64,000 nucleotides of DNA from Phyllobacterium phragmitis (GTDB lineage: Bacteria; Pseudomonadota; Alphaproteobacteria; Rhizobiales; Rhizobiaceae), in contig NZ_PVBR01000022.1 of NCBI RefSeq assembly GCF_002980495.1, positions 29,269 through 93,268 of the forward strand, written 5' to 3'. Of the stretch, positions 44,544-52,464 are shown piece by piece (the stretch's first letter is position 1; every line of letters begins with the position of its first letter). A model generated the notes under the pieces. That model had not been told where the DNA came from. It ran no database searches and was given only the letters and a program-made list of their open reading frames with translations. The position numbers were made by a program, and so were the translations under genes.

Positions 44544-46163
44544 TCATGCCTCCACCGCCCTTCCCTTAAGTGCGAATAGCCCGCGCGGCCGCTTCTGGAT
44601 GAAAAGGATGATGAGGATCAGCACCGCAATCTTGCCCAGCACCGCGCCCGCATAGGGCTCGAGGAACTTGTTGAGCACACCGAGCGTGAAAGCGCCGACC
44701 AGCGTGCCCCACAGATTGCCGACACCGCCGAACACCACCACCATGAAACTGTCGATGATGTATCCCTGCCCGAGATCTGGCGACACATTGTCGATCTGCG
44801 ACAGCGCCACGCCGGCGACGCCCGCAATGCCGGAGCCGAGCGCGAAGGTCATCGCGTCGACCCATGGCGTGCGGATGCCCATAGACGACGCCATGCGGCG
44901 GTTCTGCGTCACCGCCCGCATCTGCAGGCCGAGCGCGGTACGGTTCAGCACATAGAGAAGCAAGGCGAAGACGATCAGCGCGAAGACGACGATCCACAGC
45001 CGGTTCCAGGTGATGGTCAGTTCGCCGAGTTGGAACGCGCCCGACATCCACGACGGATTGCCGACCTCGCGGTTCGTCGGACCGAACAGGCTGCGCACTG
45101 CCTGCTGCAACACCAGCGACACGCCCCATGTGGCAAGCAGCGTCTCCAGCGGACGCCCATAGAGAAAACGGATGATGCTGCGCTCGATGATGAGACCCAC
45201 CGCCGCCGAAACCAGGAAGGCCAGCGGCAGGGCGATGGGCAGCGACCAGTCGAACATGTCAGGGCGATATTGCCGGATCAGGTCCTGTACCACGAAGGTG
45301 GTGTAAGCGCCGATCATCACCATTTCGCCATGCGCCATGTTGATGACCCCCATGACGCCGAAGGTGATCGCAAGGCCGACAGCTGCCAGGAGCAGAACCG
45401 ATCCAAGTGAAATCCCGTACCAGACGTTCTGTCCCGCCGCCCAGAAGGCCAGCGTCTGCTCGATCTTGGCGATCGACGACGCGGCCGCATCCTTGAGCTC
45501 TCCCTGCGCACCCGCTTCATAGGATTTGAGCAGCGACAGGGCTTCCCGGTCGCCGCGTCCGGCGATGATTTCCAGAGCCGTCGTCGTTTCCGCCGCCGGC
45601 GCTTGCGCTTTGAGTATCGCCGAGGCCCGCGCCTCCGTCAGCCGTTCCTTGACGGCAGGATCGGTTTCGCGCGCGAGCGCCGCGTCGAGCGCTGGAATGG
45701 CGCCGGCGTCGCCTGACTTGAAAATGGTTTCGGCAGCGTTGAGCCGCGCGCGCGGATCGGCGGAGGCAAGCGTCAGCCCGCCCAGCGCATCGCGCACCAC
45801 CCGGCGCAGCGTATTGTTGACCTTGATCTTCTCGACTTCACCCCGTTTGGCTTCACCGGCAGCCTCGCCGGTCAGCGGATCGGTGAGAAGATAGCCGCCG
45901 CTCTTGCGTTTGCCGATCAGCACGGTCTTGTCGGCCTTGCGCACATAAAGATCGCCCGATGAAAGCGCGGTGAGCGCGGTCTCGGCCTTCGGATCCCCTG
46001 TCGCCGCGATATCTCCAACGATCGTTTCGATGGCGGCAAAACCATCGGCATCGGCCAGGCCGTTGAGCATGGTCCGCAACGCCGCATCATCGGCGCGCAC
46101 CGGCGCAGCCATGACCGCGATCAGGAGAATGACGAGGCGAAGAATTCGGAAAACAGGCATCAT
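44544..46163 (-). CDS. urtB: Urea ABC transporter permease UrtB
   Basis: 539 residues, the long form typical of UrtB. A signal peptide (MMPVFRILRLVILLIAVMAA) and a periplasmic HEAT-like N-terminal region of about 230 residues (KLTEARASA-like repeats, for example VKERLTEARASAILKAQAPA) precede a LivH-type permease with about eight helices. GVMGVINMAHGEMVMIGAYT and NRRMASSMGIRTPWVDAMTF are visible. It partners UrtC. The repeat element follows its 3' end. Confidence 0.93.
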   Translation of the reverse strand: MMPVFRILRLVILLIAVMAAPVRADDAALRTMLNGLADADGFAAIETIVGDIAATGDPKAETALTALSSGDLYVRKADKTVLIGKRKSGGYLLTDPLTGEAAGEAKRGEVEKIKVNNTLRRVVRDALGGLTLASADPRARLNAAETIFKSGDAGAIPALDAALARETDPAVKERLTEARASAILKAQAPAAETTTALEIIAGRGDREALSLLKSYEAGAQGELKDAAASSIAKIEQTLAFWAAGQNVWYGISLGSVLLLAAVGLAITFGVMGVINMAHGEMVMIGAYTTFVVQDLIRQYRPDMFDWSLPIALPLAFLVSAAVGLIIERSIIRFLYGRPLETLLATWGVSLVLQQAVRSLFGPTNREVGNPSWMSGAFQLGELTITWNRLWIVVFALIVFALLLYVLNRTALGLQMRAVTQNRRMASSMGIRTPWVDAMTFALGSGIAGVAGVALSQIDNVSPDLGQGYIIDSFMVVVFGGVGNLWGTLVGAFTLGVLNKFLEPYAGAVLGKIAVLILIILFIQKRPRGLFALKGRAVEA

Positions 46164-46213
46164 TGGCCTTTTCAGTTGGGAATAGGTATCGCTGAGCTAA
46201 CGCCTGGGACTGG

Positions 46214-46261
46214 CCCTCACCTTCCCCAGGCAAAACCGGGGAGAGGCAGGCAGATGAGGGG
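46214..46261. repeat. Imperfect palindromic intergenic element
   Basis: Between urtA and urtB, CCCTCACCTTCCCC...GGGGAGAGG...GATGAGGG forms an interrupted hairpin. This type of short GC-rich palindrome is frequent between genes in rhizobia. It may cause the drop in expression usual between a binding-protein gene and its permease genes. Confidence 0.5.
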
Positions 46262-46299
46262 CAAGCGCCCTCGCCCGCCCCTCGCAATCCCCGTCAGCC

Positions 46300-47610
46300 T
46301 CAGTTCATACCCTTGCCGCCGCACTTTCCGGTCGCGACATTGAAATTGCCGCAGGACATCGGCGAACGCCAATCGGCGATCAGCTCCTTGGAGTCGGGCA
46401 GGTAATCCGACCATGCGTCACCCGGCACGAGGCCCGGCGTTTCCCAGACGGTTTCGAACTGCCCATCCTCCTGGATCTCGCCGATCAGCACCGGCTTGGT
46501 GATATGGTGGTTCGGCATCATCGCGGAATAGCCGCCGGAGAGATTGGGCACCGAAACGCCGATCATCGCGTCGATCACCTTGTCGGGCTCGGTCGTGCCG
46601 GCCTTCTCGACCGCTTTGACCCACATGTTGAAGCCGATGTAATGCGCTTCCATCGGATCGTTGGTCACGCGGCTGTCGTTCTTGGTATAGGCGCGCCAAG
46701 CATCGATGAACTCGGCATTGGCGTCGGTATCGACCGACTGGAAATAATTCCACGCGGCGAGATGGCCGACCAGCGGACCGGCATCGAGACCGGCAAGCTC
46801 TTCCTCGCCGACCGAGAAAGCGATGACCGGGATATCTTCCGCCTTGACGCCTTGATTGGCCAATTCCTTATAGAACGGAACGTTGGCATCGCCATTGATG
46901 GTCGAGACCACAGCGGTCTTCTTGCCCGCCGAACCGAAATTCTTGATGTCGGTGACGATCGTTTGCCAATCGGAATGACCGAAAGGCGTGTAGTTGATCA
47001 TGATGTCTTCAGCGGCGACGCCCCTGGATTTGAGATAGGCCTCGAGAATCTTGTTGGTGGTCTGCGGGTAGACATAGTCGGTGCCGGCGAGCACCCAGCG
47101 CTTCACCGAGCCGCCCTCTTCACTCATCAGATAATCGACGGCCGGAATGGCCTGCTGGTTCGGCGCGGCACCCGTGTAAAACACATTGCGCTGGCTTTCC
47201 TCGCCCTCATACTGGACGGGATAGAAGAGAATATTGTCGAGTTCCTCGAAGACCGGAAGCACCGATTTACGCGAAACCGAGGTCCAGCAACCGAAAACCG
47301 CGGCGACCTTGTCCTTGGAGATCAGGTCGCGCGCCTTTTCGGCAAAAAGCGGCCAGTCCGACGCCGGGTCGACGACAACCGCTTCGAGCTTCTTGCCCAG
47401 CACGCCGCCCTTCTTGTTCTGCTCGTCGATGAGCATCAGCATGGCGTCCTTCAGCGTCGTCTCAGAAATCGCCATGGTGCCGGACAAGGAATGCAGGATG
47501 CCGATCTTGATCGTTTCTTCCTGAGCCTGCGCCAGGGATGGCCAGGCAAGGCCGGCCGCTATTGCCGCGGCGGCCAGGGATTTCGTGAAACTTGCGGTCA
47601 TGCCCCTCAT
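46300..47610 (-). CDS. urtA: Urea ABC transporter substrate-binding protein UrtA
   Basis: 436 residues. A signal peptide ends near LAQAQEE. Family-5 binding protein with IKIGILHSLSGTMAISETTL, VFGCWTSVSRKSVLPVFEEL, NNILFYPVQYEGEE-like LDNILFYPVQYEGEESQRNV and FYTGAAPNQQAIPAVDYLMS, which are hallmark UrtA sequences. The C-terminus has MSCGNFNVATGKCGGKGMN. GGAG lies about ten bases before the ATG at 47610; a second ATG at 47601 is possible. First gene of the operon, with a sigma-54 promoter 40-60 bases upstream. Confidence 0.95.
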   Translation of the reverse strand: MRGMTASFTKSLAAAAIAAGLAWPSLAQAQEETIKIGILHSLSGTMAISETTLKDAMLMLIDEQNKKGGVLGKKLEAVVVDPASDWPLFAEKARDLISKDKVAAVFGCWTSVSRKSVLPVFEELDNILFYPVQYEGEESQRNVFYTGAAPNQQAIPAVDYLMSEEGGSVKRWVLAGTDYVYPQTTNKILEAYLKSRGVAAEDIMINYTPFGHSDWQTIVTDIKNFGSAGKKTAVVSTINGDANVPFYKELANQGVKAEDIPVIAFSVGEEELAGLDAGPLVGHLAAWNYFQSVDTDANAEFIDAWRAYTKNDSRVTNDPMEAHYIGFNMWVKAVEKAGTTEPDKVIDAMIGVSVPNLSGGYSAMMPNHHITKPVLIGEIQEDGQFETVWETPGLVPGDAWSDYLPDSKELIADWRSPMSCGNFNVATGKCGGKGMN

Positions 47611-47652
47611 GTTTTTTCATCTCCAGTGTTTTGGTTGAACCTCAGCTACCAA

Positions 47653-47669
47653 AGCAACTGTTGTGCCAA
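47653..47669 (-). promoter_or_regulatory. Sigma-54 promoter of urtABCDE
   Basis: On the minus strand TGGCAC-AACAG-TTGCT matches the -24/-12 consensus TGGCAC-N5-TTGCW exactly, with an extra T before TGGCAC. It is 43 bases from the urtA ATG. This predicts RpoN/NtrC control by nitrogen limitation, as known for urea transporters in other bacteria. Confidence 0.8.
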
Positions 47670-47670
47670 A

Positions 47671-47956
47671 TCGGGAGAAGTCCGCTTATCGTTGTTTTAT
47701 AAGGTGTTTGGCCAGCGCCTGATAAAGCAAGCCTGGGGACGTCAGGAAAACAGGGACATCATGTTGGTTTATTATGCGCCTCTTCCGCCATGTGCCTAAA
47801 TTTTAAACATACATGAGTATGTCAAGCTTTTAGCAAGCTTTCCGACGACGCGCCTTTAAGCCGCCACTCAACAAACCGTTTATTTCCCGTTCATGGAGGG
47901 TTCACGCGAGTGTTCCTATATCAGCCCCGCAATGAAATCTTGGGGGCTAGAAAAGC
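47671..47956. other. Intergenic region between urtA and the GGDEF gene
   Basis: With the urtA leader this is a 346-base gap. Beyond the sigma-54 site it should hold NtrC sites for urtA and the promoter of the divergent diguanylate cyclase gene. I see no clear NtrC palindrome and no gene. Confidence 0.5.
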
Positions 47957-48763
47957 ATGAACACCGCTTTACTGAAGGCATTTTTGATGACCTTGGCCGT
48001 CGTTGCCTTTTGTGAACTGGTCACCTGTGCCGTGCTGTTGTGGATAGGTGCTGAAATCACACTCTTTCCACTGCTCATGACCGCCGTCCTTCCCACCGTC
48101 ACCGCCTTTCCCAATGCGCTCTACACTTATATGCAGAATCACAAACTGAAGGTGGCGTTGCGGGAACTGAGCCTGGCCCATCGGCAATTGCAGGCGAAAT
48201 CCAGGATCGATCACATGACGGGCCTGCTCAACCGCGGCACCTTTTTCGACGCCATGAAGATCAGCCGCTCGCGCGTCGAGACCGGGGCGGTCCTCGTCAT
48301 TGATGCCGATCACTTCAAGAGCATCAACGATACCCACGGCCACGCAATCGGCGACCGCGCGCTCAAGATCATCGCATTCGCGCTGCAGAACGTGACCCGC
48401 AAGGGGGATATCGTCGGCAGGATCGGTGGCGAGGAATTCTGCATCTTCCTGCCCGCCGCATCACGCGAGACCGCATTGCGCCTAGCTGAACGGATACGTT
48501 CCGAGGTGGAAAATGCGCCCTTTTATACGTCGGCCAACCAGATATACCCGCTGACGATCAGTATCGGATGCGCCATGGCGCCCAAGCATGAATCGAACTC
48601 GCAAGTGCTGAGCAAGGCGGACAAATGCCTTTATCAGGCCAAGCAGCGTGGCCGGAACTGCGTCGTCTTCGACGATAGCGATCTACCCGTTGCCGCCGTG
48701 CACCCGCATCCCCGGCTGGCCGCAGCCAATGAGCGCGATCTGTCGGGAAATAAGAGGGCCTAA
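47957..48763 (+). CDS. Diguanylate cyclase (GGDEF domain) membrane protein
   Basis: 268 residues. Two N-terminal membrane helices (about residues 8-28 and 33-55) and a short coiled linker precede a GGDEF domain: DHMTGLLNRGTFFDAMK, VLVIDADHFKSINDTHGHAI, the active-site GGEEF in GRIGGEEFCIFLP, and ISIGCAMA. The active site is intact. No RxxD inhibitory site is evident before GGEEF. It would make c-di-GMP, affecting motility or polysaccharide. Its stop overlaps the convergent GNAT stop by four bases. Confidence 0.92.
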   Translation: MNTALLKAFLMTLAVVAFCELVTCAVLLWIGAEITLFPLLMTAVLPTVTAFPNALYTYMQNHKLKVALRELSLAHRQLQAKSRIDHMTGLLNRGTFFDAMKISRSRVETGAVLVIDADHFKSINDTHGHAIGDRALKIIAFALQNVTRKGDIVGRIGGEEFCIFLPAASRETALRLAERIRSEVENAPFYTSANQIYPLTISIGCAMAPKHESNSQVLSKADKCLYQAKQRGRNCVVFDDSDLPVAAVHPHPRLAAANERDLSGNKRA

Positions 48764-49290
48764 TCCCAGGTCTCGACGTCCTCTTCCGACCAGCTGACCG
48801 GCGTGAAGCCCATCTTCTGGTAGAGCTGGAGTGCGCGCGGGCTGTCGAGCGAATTGGTGTGGATCGTCACCTTCTGCGGCCCGCGCGACCAGGCCGCAGC
48901 GATCGTTTCTGCAAGGAAGAAGCGTCCAAGCCCCCGCCCCTGAAAATCCGGTACCAGGCCGAAATACAGGATCTCCGCCTCTTCCGGCATACGCACCAGA
49001 TTCAGTTCGGCGAAGCCCGCCGGCGAGCCATCGGCATAAAGCACGTGGATTTCGGTGGTCTCGGCATGGATTGTCGCTGAAACCTCGGCGTCGCTCTGTT
49101 TTCGCCGCATCATCCAGTGATGCGGCTTGCCGACCTGCTCGTAGAGATAGCGGTAATAATGCACCGGCATGTCGCTCGCGCGCATGATCGCCAGCCTGAT
49201 GCCAACGGGCGTTGGTACGGAAACCGTGCTGTGCTCGGTCATCTCCAGATAGGTGATCCGCGCGGTTAGTTTATTGGACCCGTTTGCCAT
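48760..49290 (-). CDS. GNAT-family N-acetyltransferase
   Basis: 176 residues from MANGSNKLTARI, two bases after the sulfurtransferase stop codon. GNAT fold with ILYFGLVPDFQGRGLGRFFL (acetyl-CoA loop QGRGLG) and TIHTNSLDSPRALQLYQKMG followed by FTPVSW. The acceptor substrate is unknown. It is the last gene of the cysK-alaX-sseA-GNAT run. Confidence 0.88.
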   Translation of the reverse strand: MANGSNKLTARITYLEMTEHSTVSVPTPVGIRLAIMRASDMPVHYYRYLYEQVGKPHHWMMRRKQSDAEVSATIHAETTEIHVLYADGSPAGFAELNLVRMPEEAEILYFGLVPDFQGRGLGRFFLAETIAAAWSRGPQKVTIHTNSLDSPRALQLYQKMGFTPVSWSEEDVETWD

Positions 49291-49292
49291 CT

Positions 49293-50162
49293 CTATTTTG
49301 CTTTGCCTGCTTGAGCCGGGCCTGTTTCCACCGGCGTGTCGGCGCGGCTGCCCCATTCGCTCCACGAGCCGTCATAGAGCAGATTGTCCTTATGGCCGAG
49401 CGATTGCAACGCAAGCGTGATCACCGCCGCCGTCACACCGGAACCGCAGCTCGTCACCACGGGTTTCGACAGATCGACACCGGCCTCGTCGAAGACCTTC
49501 TTCAACGCATCGATATCCTTCAATTCGCCGTTTTGCGAAAGGCTCGCCACCGGAACGTTGCGCGCTCCCGGCATATGACCGGAGCGCATGCCCGCGCGCG
49601 GTTCCGGCTCCTCGCCGCTGAACCGGCCAGGACCGCGCGCATCGGCGATCTGTACCGAGCCGTCCCCGACGATCTCCCGCATCTTTTGAAAGCTCGCCAC
49701 CCCATTCATGTTGCGTTTGGCGATGAAGGTCGAAGGCGCGATCTTCGTCACCTCCGCGGTGACCGGGCGCCCTTCCGCCTTCCACCGGTCCAACCCGCCG
49801 TCGAGCACGAAAACCTTATCCGCCCCCATGATCCGGAACAGCCACCACACACGCGGCGCCGTATACATGCCGGGACCGTCATAGACGACGATCGTATCGC
49901 CAGCGGTGACGCCCATGCTGCTCACTTCCTGCTCGAAATCCGTCTCCGACGGAATGGTGTGCGGCAGACCGGAAGAATGATCTGCGATCTGGTCCTGATC
50001 GAAGAACACAGCGCCCGGAATATGCGCGGCATCGTACTCCGCCCGTGGATCACGGTTCTGCGCCGGCAGATACCAGGAAGCGTCGATGATGGAGAGGCCG
50101 GGCTCGCTCAAGCGCTGCTCGAGCCAATCGGACGAAACGACGAAAGGACTTTTCTCGCTCAT
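49293..50162 (-). CDS. sseA: 3-mercaptopyruvate/thiosulfate sulfurtransferase
   Basis: 289 residues with two rhodanese domains. The catalytic loop CGSGVTA (around residue 238) is the mercaptopyruvate sulfurtransferase form; thiosulfate-type rhodaneses usually have CRKGVT. VSSDWLEQRL..IIDASWYLP and DHSSGLPHTIPSETDFEQ are family signatures. It would transfer sulfur from mercaptopyruvate to a thiol acceptor, which fits its place downstream of a cysteine synthase gene. Confidence 0.92.
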   Translation of the reverse strand: MSEKSPFVVSSDWLEQRLSEPGLSIIDASWYLPAQNRDPRAEYDAAHIPGAVFFDQDQIADHSSGLPHTIPSETDFEQEVSSMGVTAGDTIVVYDGPGMYTAPRVWWLFRIMGADKVFVLDGGLDRWKAEGRPVTAEVTKIAPSTFIAKRNMNGVASFQKMREIVGDGSVQIADARGPGRFSGEEPEPRAGMRSGHMPGARNVPVASLSQNGELKDIDALKKVFDEAGVDLSKPVVTSCGSGVTAAVITLALQSLGHKDNLLYDGSWSEWGSRADTPVETGPAQAGKAK

Positions 50163-50218
50163 ATCACTCTCCTGAGTATGATCCCGAAAGTTGCAGACTT
50201 CCCGGTAAGGTCGTGCGG

Positions 50219-50962
50219 CTAAAGCAATGGCAGGCTGCCGAAGCGGATGCGGAACCGCCGGTTTTCCTTGCCCTTCTTCTCGATCTTGCCGATATGGATA
50301 TCCCCCACTTCCTGCGTCTCCGACACATGCGTGCCGCCGCAGGGCTGCGAATCGACCGCCCCGTCCTCGCCGATGACGACAAGCCGGATCTGGCCATTGC
50401 CCATGGGCGGGCGGACATTCTTCGACTTTATCAGTCCGGGATTGCCTGCCAACTCCGCATCGCTGATCCAGCGCGTTGATATGGGCGCATTCGCCCTGAC
50501 CATTTCCATCAGCCGTTCGGTCACGTTTTCCCTCGTGTATGAAGGATCGGGCAGGTCGAAGTCGATCCGGCTTTCCTCATCACCGACGGCAGCGCCGGTG
50601 ATCGGAAACGGGCAGACAACCGAAAGCAGGTGACACGCCGTATGCATCCGCATCAGGCGATAGCGCCGCGCCCAGTCCACATGCAGCACCAGTTTTTCAC
50701 CGATAGCGAGCGCCGCCTGTCCCTCTGCCGGAATGTGGATGATCTCGCTCTTGGTCTCGCCCGTCACCGTGGCCGCGATCTGGATAGCGGAACCGTCGGC
50801 GCGTTCGAAATGACCGATATCGCCGGGTTGGCCGCCCGATGTGGCGTAGAAATTCGTGCTGTCAAGAATGATACCGCCGCGATCATTGACGGCAACCACC
50901 GATCCCTCCGCCGTCGACAGATAGGCATCGTCACGGAAAAGCGCTTTCGTCTCGTAAGCCAT
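50219..50962 (-). CDS. Alanyl-tRNA editing protein (AlaX family)
   Basis: 247 residues from MAYETKALFRDD, whose ATG overlaps the cysteine synthase stop (TGATG). AlaX fold with the zinc-binding motifs HTACH (near residue 110) and CGGTH (near residue 208), and TSGGQPGD at the start of the editing core. It would hydrolyse mischarged Ser- or Gly-tRNA-Ala in the cytoplasm. The length suggests the type II form without a catalytic synthetase domain. Coupling to cysK is a conserved-looking rhizobial arrangement. Confidence 0.9.
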   Translation of the reverse strand: MAYETKALFRDDAYLSTAEGSVVAVNDRGGIILDSTNFYATSGGQPGDIGHFERADGSAIQIAATVTGETKSEIIHIPAEGQAALAIGEKLVLHVDWARRYRLMRMHTACHLLSVVCPFPITGAAVGDEESRIDFDLPDPSYTRENVTERLMEMVRANAPISTRWISDAELAGNPGLIKSKNVRPPMGNGQIRLVVIGEDGAVDSQPCGGTHVSETQEVGDIHIGKIEKKGKENRRFRIRFGSLPLL

Positions 50963-51993
50963 CACTGCACCTCGTATGGAACGGGAATATCCGTCTGCGT
51001 TTCCAGCCAGCCGGGAACAGGCAATTCCTTCGAGCGCAGGAAATCGGGATTGAACATCTTCGACTGATAACGGTTGCCATAATCGCACAGCACGGTGACG
51101 ATGGTGTGGCCCGGTCCCATATCCCGCGCCAGCTTGATTGCGCCTGCAATGTTGATGCCCGATGAACCGCCGAGGCAGAGCCCCTCTTGCCCCACCAGAT
51201 CGAAGACGATCTCCAGCGCTTGCCGGTCCGATATCCGATAGGCGAAATCCGGCGTGAAACCTTCCAGATTTGCCGTGACGCGGCCCTGCCCGATTCCCTC
51301 GGTGATCGAGCTGCCCTCAGATTTCAATTCCCCATCGGTGTACCAGGAATAAAGCGACGCCCCATAGGGATCGGCGAGACCGATCTTGATCTTGTCGTTC
51401 TTCGCCTTGAGCCCCATGCCGACGCCCGCAAGCGTCCCGCCCGAGCCGACCGCGCAGATGAACCCGTCGACCTTGCCGTCCGTATCGCGCCAGATCTCCT
51501 CAGCCGTCGTCTCGATATGCGCATCGCGGTTCGCCTGATTGTCGAACTGATTGGCCCAGATCGCCCCCGATGGCTCGCTCTTTGCAAGCTGTTCGGCAAG
51601 CCGGCCCGACAGGCGCACGTAATTGTTGGGATTTTTGTAGGGAACCGCCGGCACCTCGATCAGCTCCGCGCCGAGCAGGCGCAGCGCATCCTTCTTTTCC
51701 TGGCTTTGCGTCTCGGGAATGACGATGACCGTGCGATAACCCAGCGCCTTGGCGACCATGGTGAGACCGATGCCGGTATTGCCGGCCGTTCCCTCGACGA
51801 TGACGCCGCCGGGCTTCAACAACCCCTTTCGCTCCGCATCGCGAATGATGTAGAGCGCGGCGCGGTCCTTGACCGATTGCCCTGGATTGAGGAACTCCGC
51901 CTTGCCGTAGATGTCGCAGCCGGTGATCTCCGATGCGTGTCTCAGCCTTATCAGCGGCGTATTCCCGATCGCGTCGATCACTGTATCCAGCAT
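50962..51993 (-). CDS. Cysteine synthase A
   Basis: 343-residue fold-type II PLP enzyme. The PLP Lys lies in GQSVKDRAA (around residue 42), the substrate loop is EGTAGNTGIG and the phosphate loop GSGGTLAGVG. It would form cysteine from O-acetylserine and sulfide. The substrate loop EGTAGNTG, instead of EPTSGNTG, and the longer length are found in a subgroup that may have cysteine desulfhydrase or cystathionine activity, so the exact reaction is not certain. Confidence 0.87.
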   Translation of the reverse strand: MLDTVIDAIGNTPLIRLRHASEITGCDIYGKAEFLNPGQSVKDRAALYIIRDAERKGLLKPGGVIVEGTAGNTGIGLTMVAKALGYRTVIVIPETQSQEKKDALRLLGAELIEVPAVPYKNPNNYVRLSGRLAEQLAKSEPSGAIWANQFDNQANRDAHIETTAEEIWRDTDGKVDGFICAVGSGGTLAGVGMGLKAKNDKIKIGLADPYGASLYSWYTDGELKSEGSSITEGIGQGRVTANLEGFTPDFAYRISDRQALEIVFDLVGQEGLCLGGSSGINIAGAIKLARDMGPGHTIVTVLCDYGNRYQSKMFNPDFLRSKELPVPGWLETQTDIPVPYEVQ

Positions 51994-52163
51994 CGCAAAT
52001 ATCCTATTCCATTATCATTTGTCGCGAAACTATTGACAGGTGCTGCACCGTTCAAGCACCGAGTGAACAAATTCTTGCGAATGCAGATTGTTTTCCGGAA
52101 CGCGGCCCGGCTTCTACGGCCTCGAGAGCGGTTCACTTTAAATAGAAGCGCTGGTGCGTCATA

Positions 52164-52319
52164 CCCCCCTCTGGCCTGCCGGCCATCTCCCCCTCAAGGG
52201 TGGAGATTAGCTGACATCAAAGACGAAGCCCTATTCTGCTGCGTTGGCGATTAGCGAAAACGGAAATCATAGCTAATCTCCACCCTTGAGGGGGAGATGG
52301 CCGGCAGGCCAGAGGGGGG
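52164..52319. repeat. Perfect 49-bp inverted repeat element, copy 2
   Basis: The arm 52164-52212 is the exact reverse complement of 52271-52319, with a 58-nt spacer. The outer 37 bases match copy 1 at 44351, and the only arm difference is GGGTGG in place of GGGGGG, mirrored in both arms. The mirrored change shows that pairing is conserved. The spacers are unrelated. Confidence 0.9.
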
Positions 52320-52357
52320 TGTGGATTCACTGCTTCGACGGCAGAGCTCGAGACCAG

Positions 52358-52384
52358 GCGATTCCATCAAAATAGGAACCGCTT
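52358..52384 (+). repeat. Dispersed intergenic motif, copy 3
   Basis: GCGATTCCATCAAAATAGGA followed by ACCGCTT, matching the copies at 3299 and 23861, 39 bases after the inverted-repeat element. Confidence 0.55.
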
Positions 52385-52388
52385 CACC

Positions 52389-52425
52389 AAAAAAAGCCCC
52401 GCTGCGATCGCGCGCAACGGGGCTT
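52389..52425 (-). terminator. Rho-independent terminator of the helicase gene
   Basis: On the minus strand AAGCCCCG, a 15-16 nt loop and CGGGGCTT are followed by a run of T residues, 40 bases after the stop codon. It has the full stem, loop and U-tract. Confidence 0.85.
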
Positions 52426-52464
52426 CATATTGACAGTCTTCGAAAACCATCAGGCAGCCTTGGC

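Larger units (their letters stand above)
51994..52464. other. Repeat-filled intergenic region
   Basis: 471 bases between the start of cysK and the end of the helicase gene, with no coding frame. It holds the second 49-bp inverted-repeat element, one dispersed GATTCCATC motif and the helicase terminator. The cysK promoter should lie between 51994 and 52160. Confidence 0.7.
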
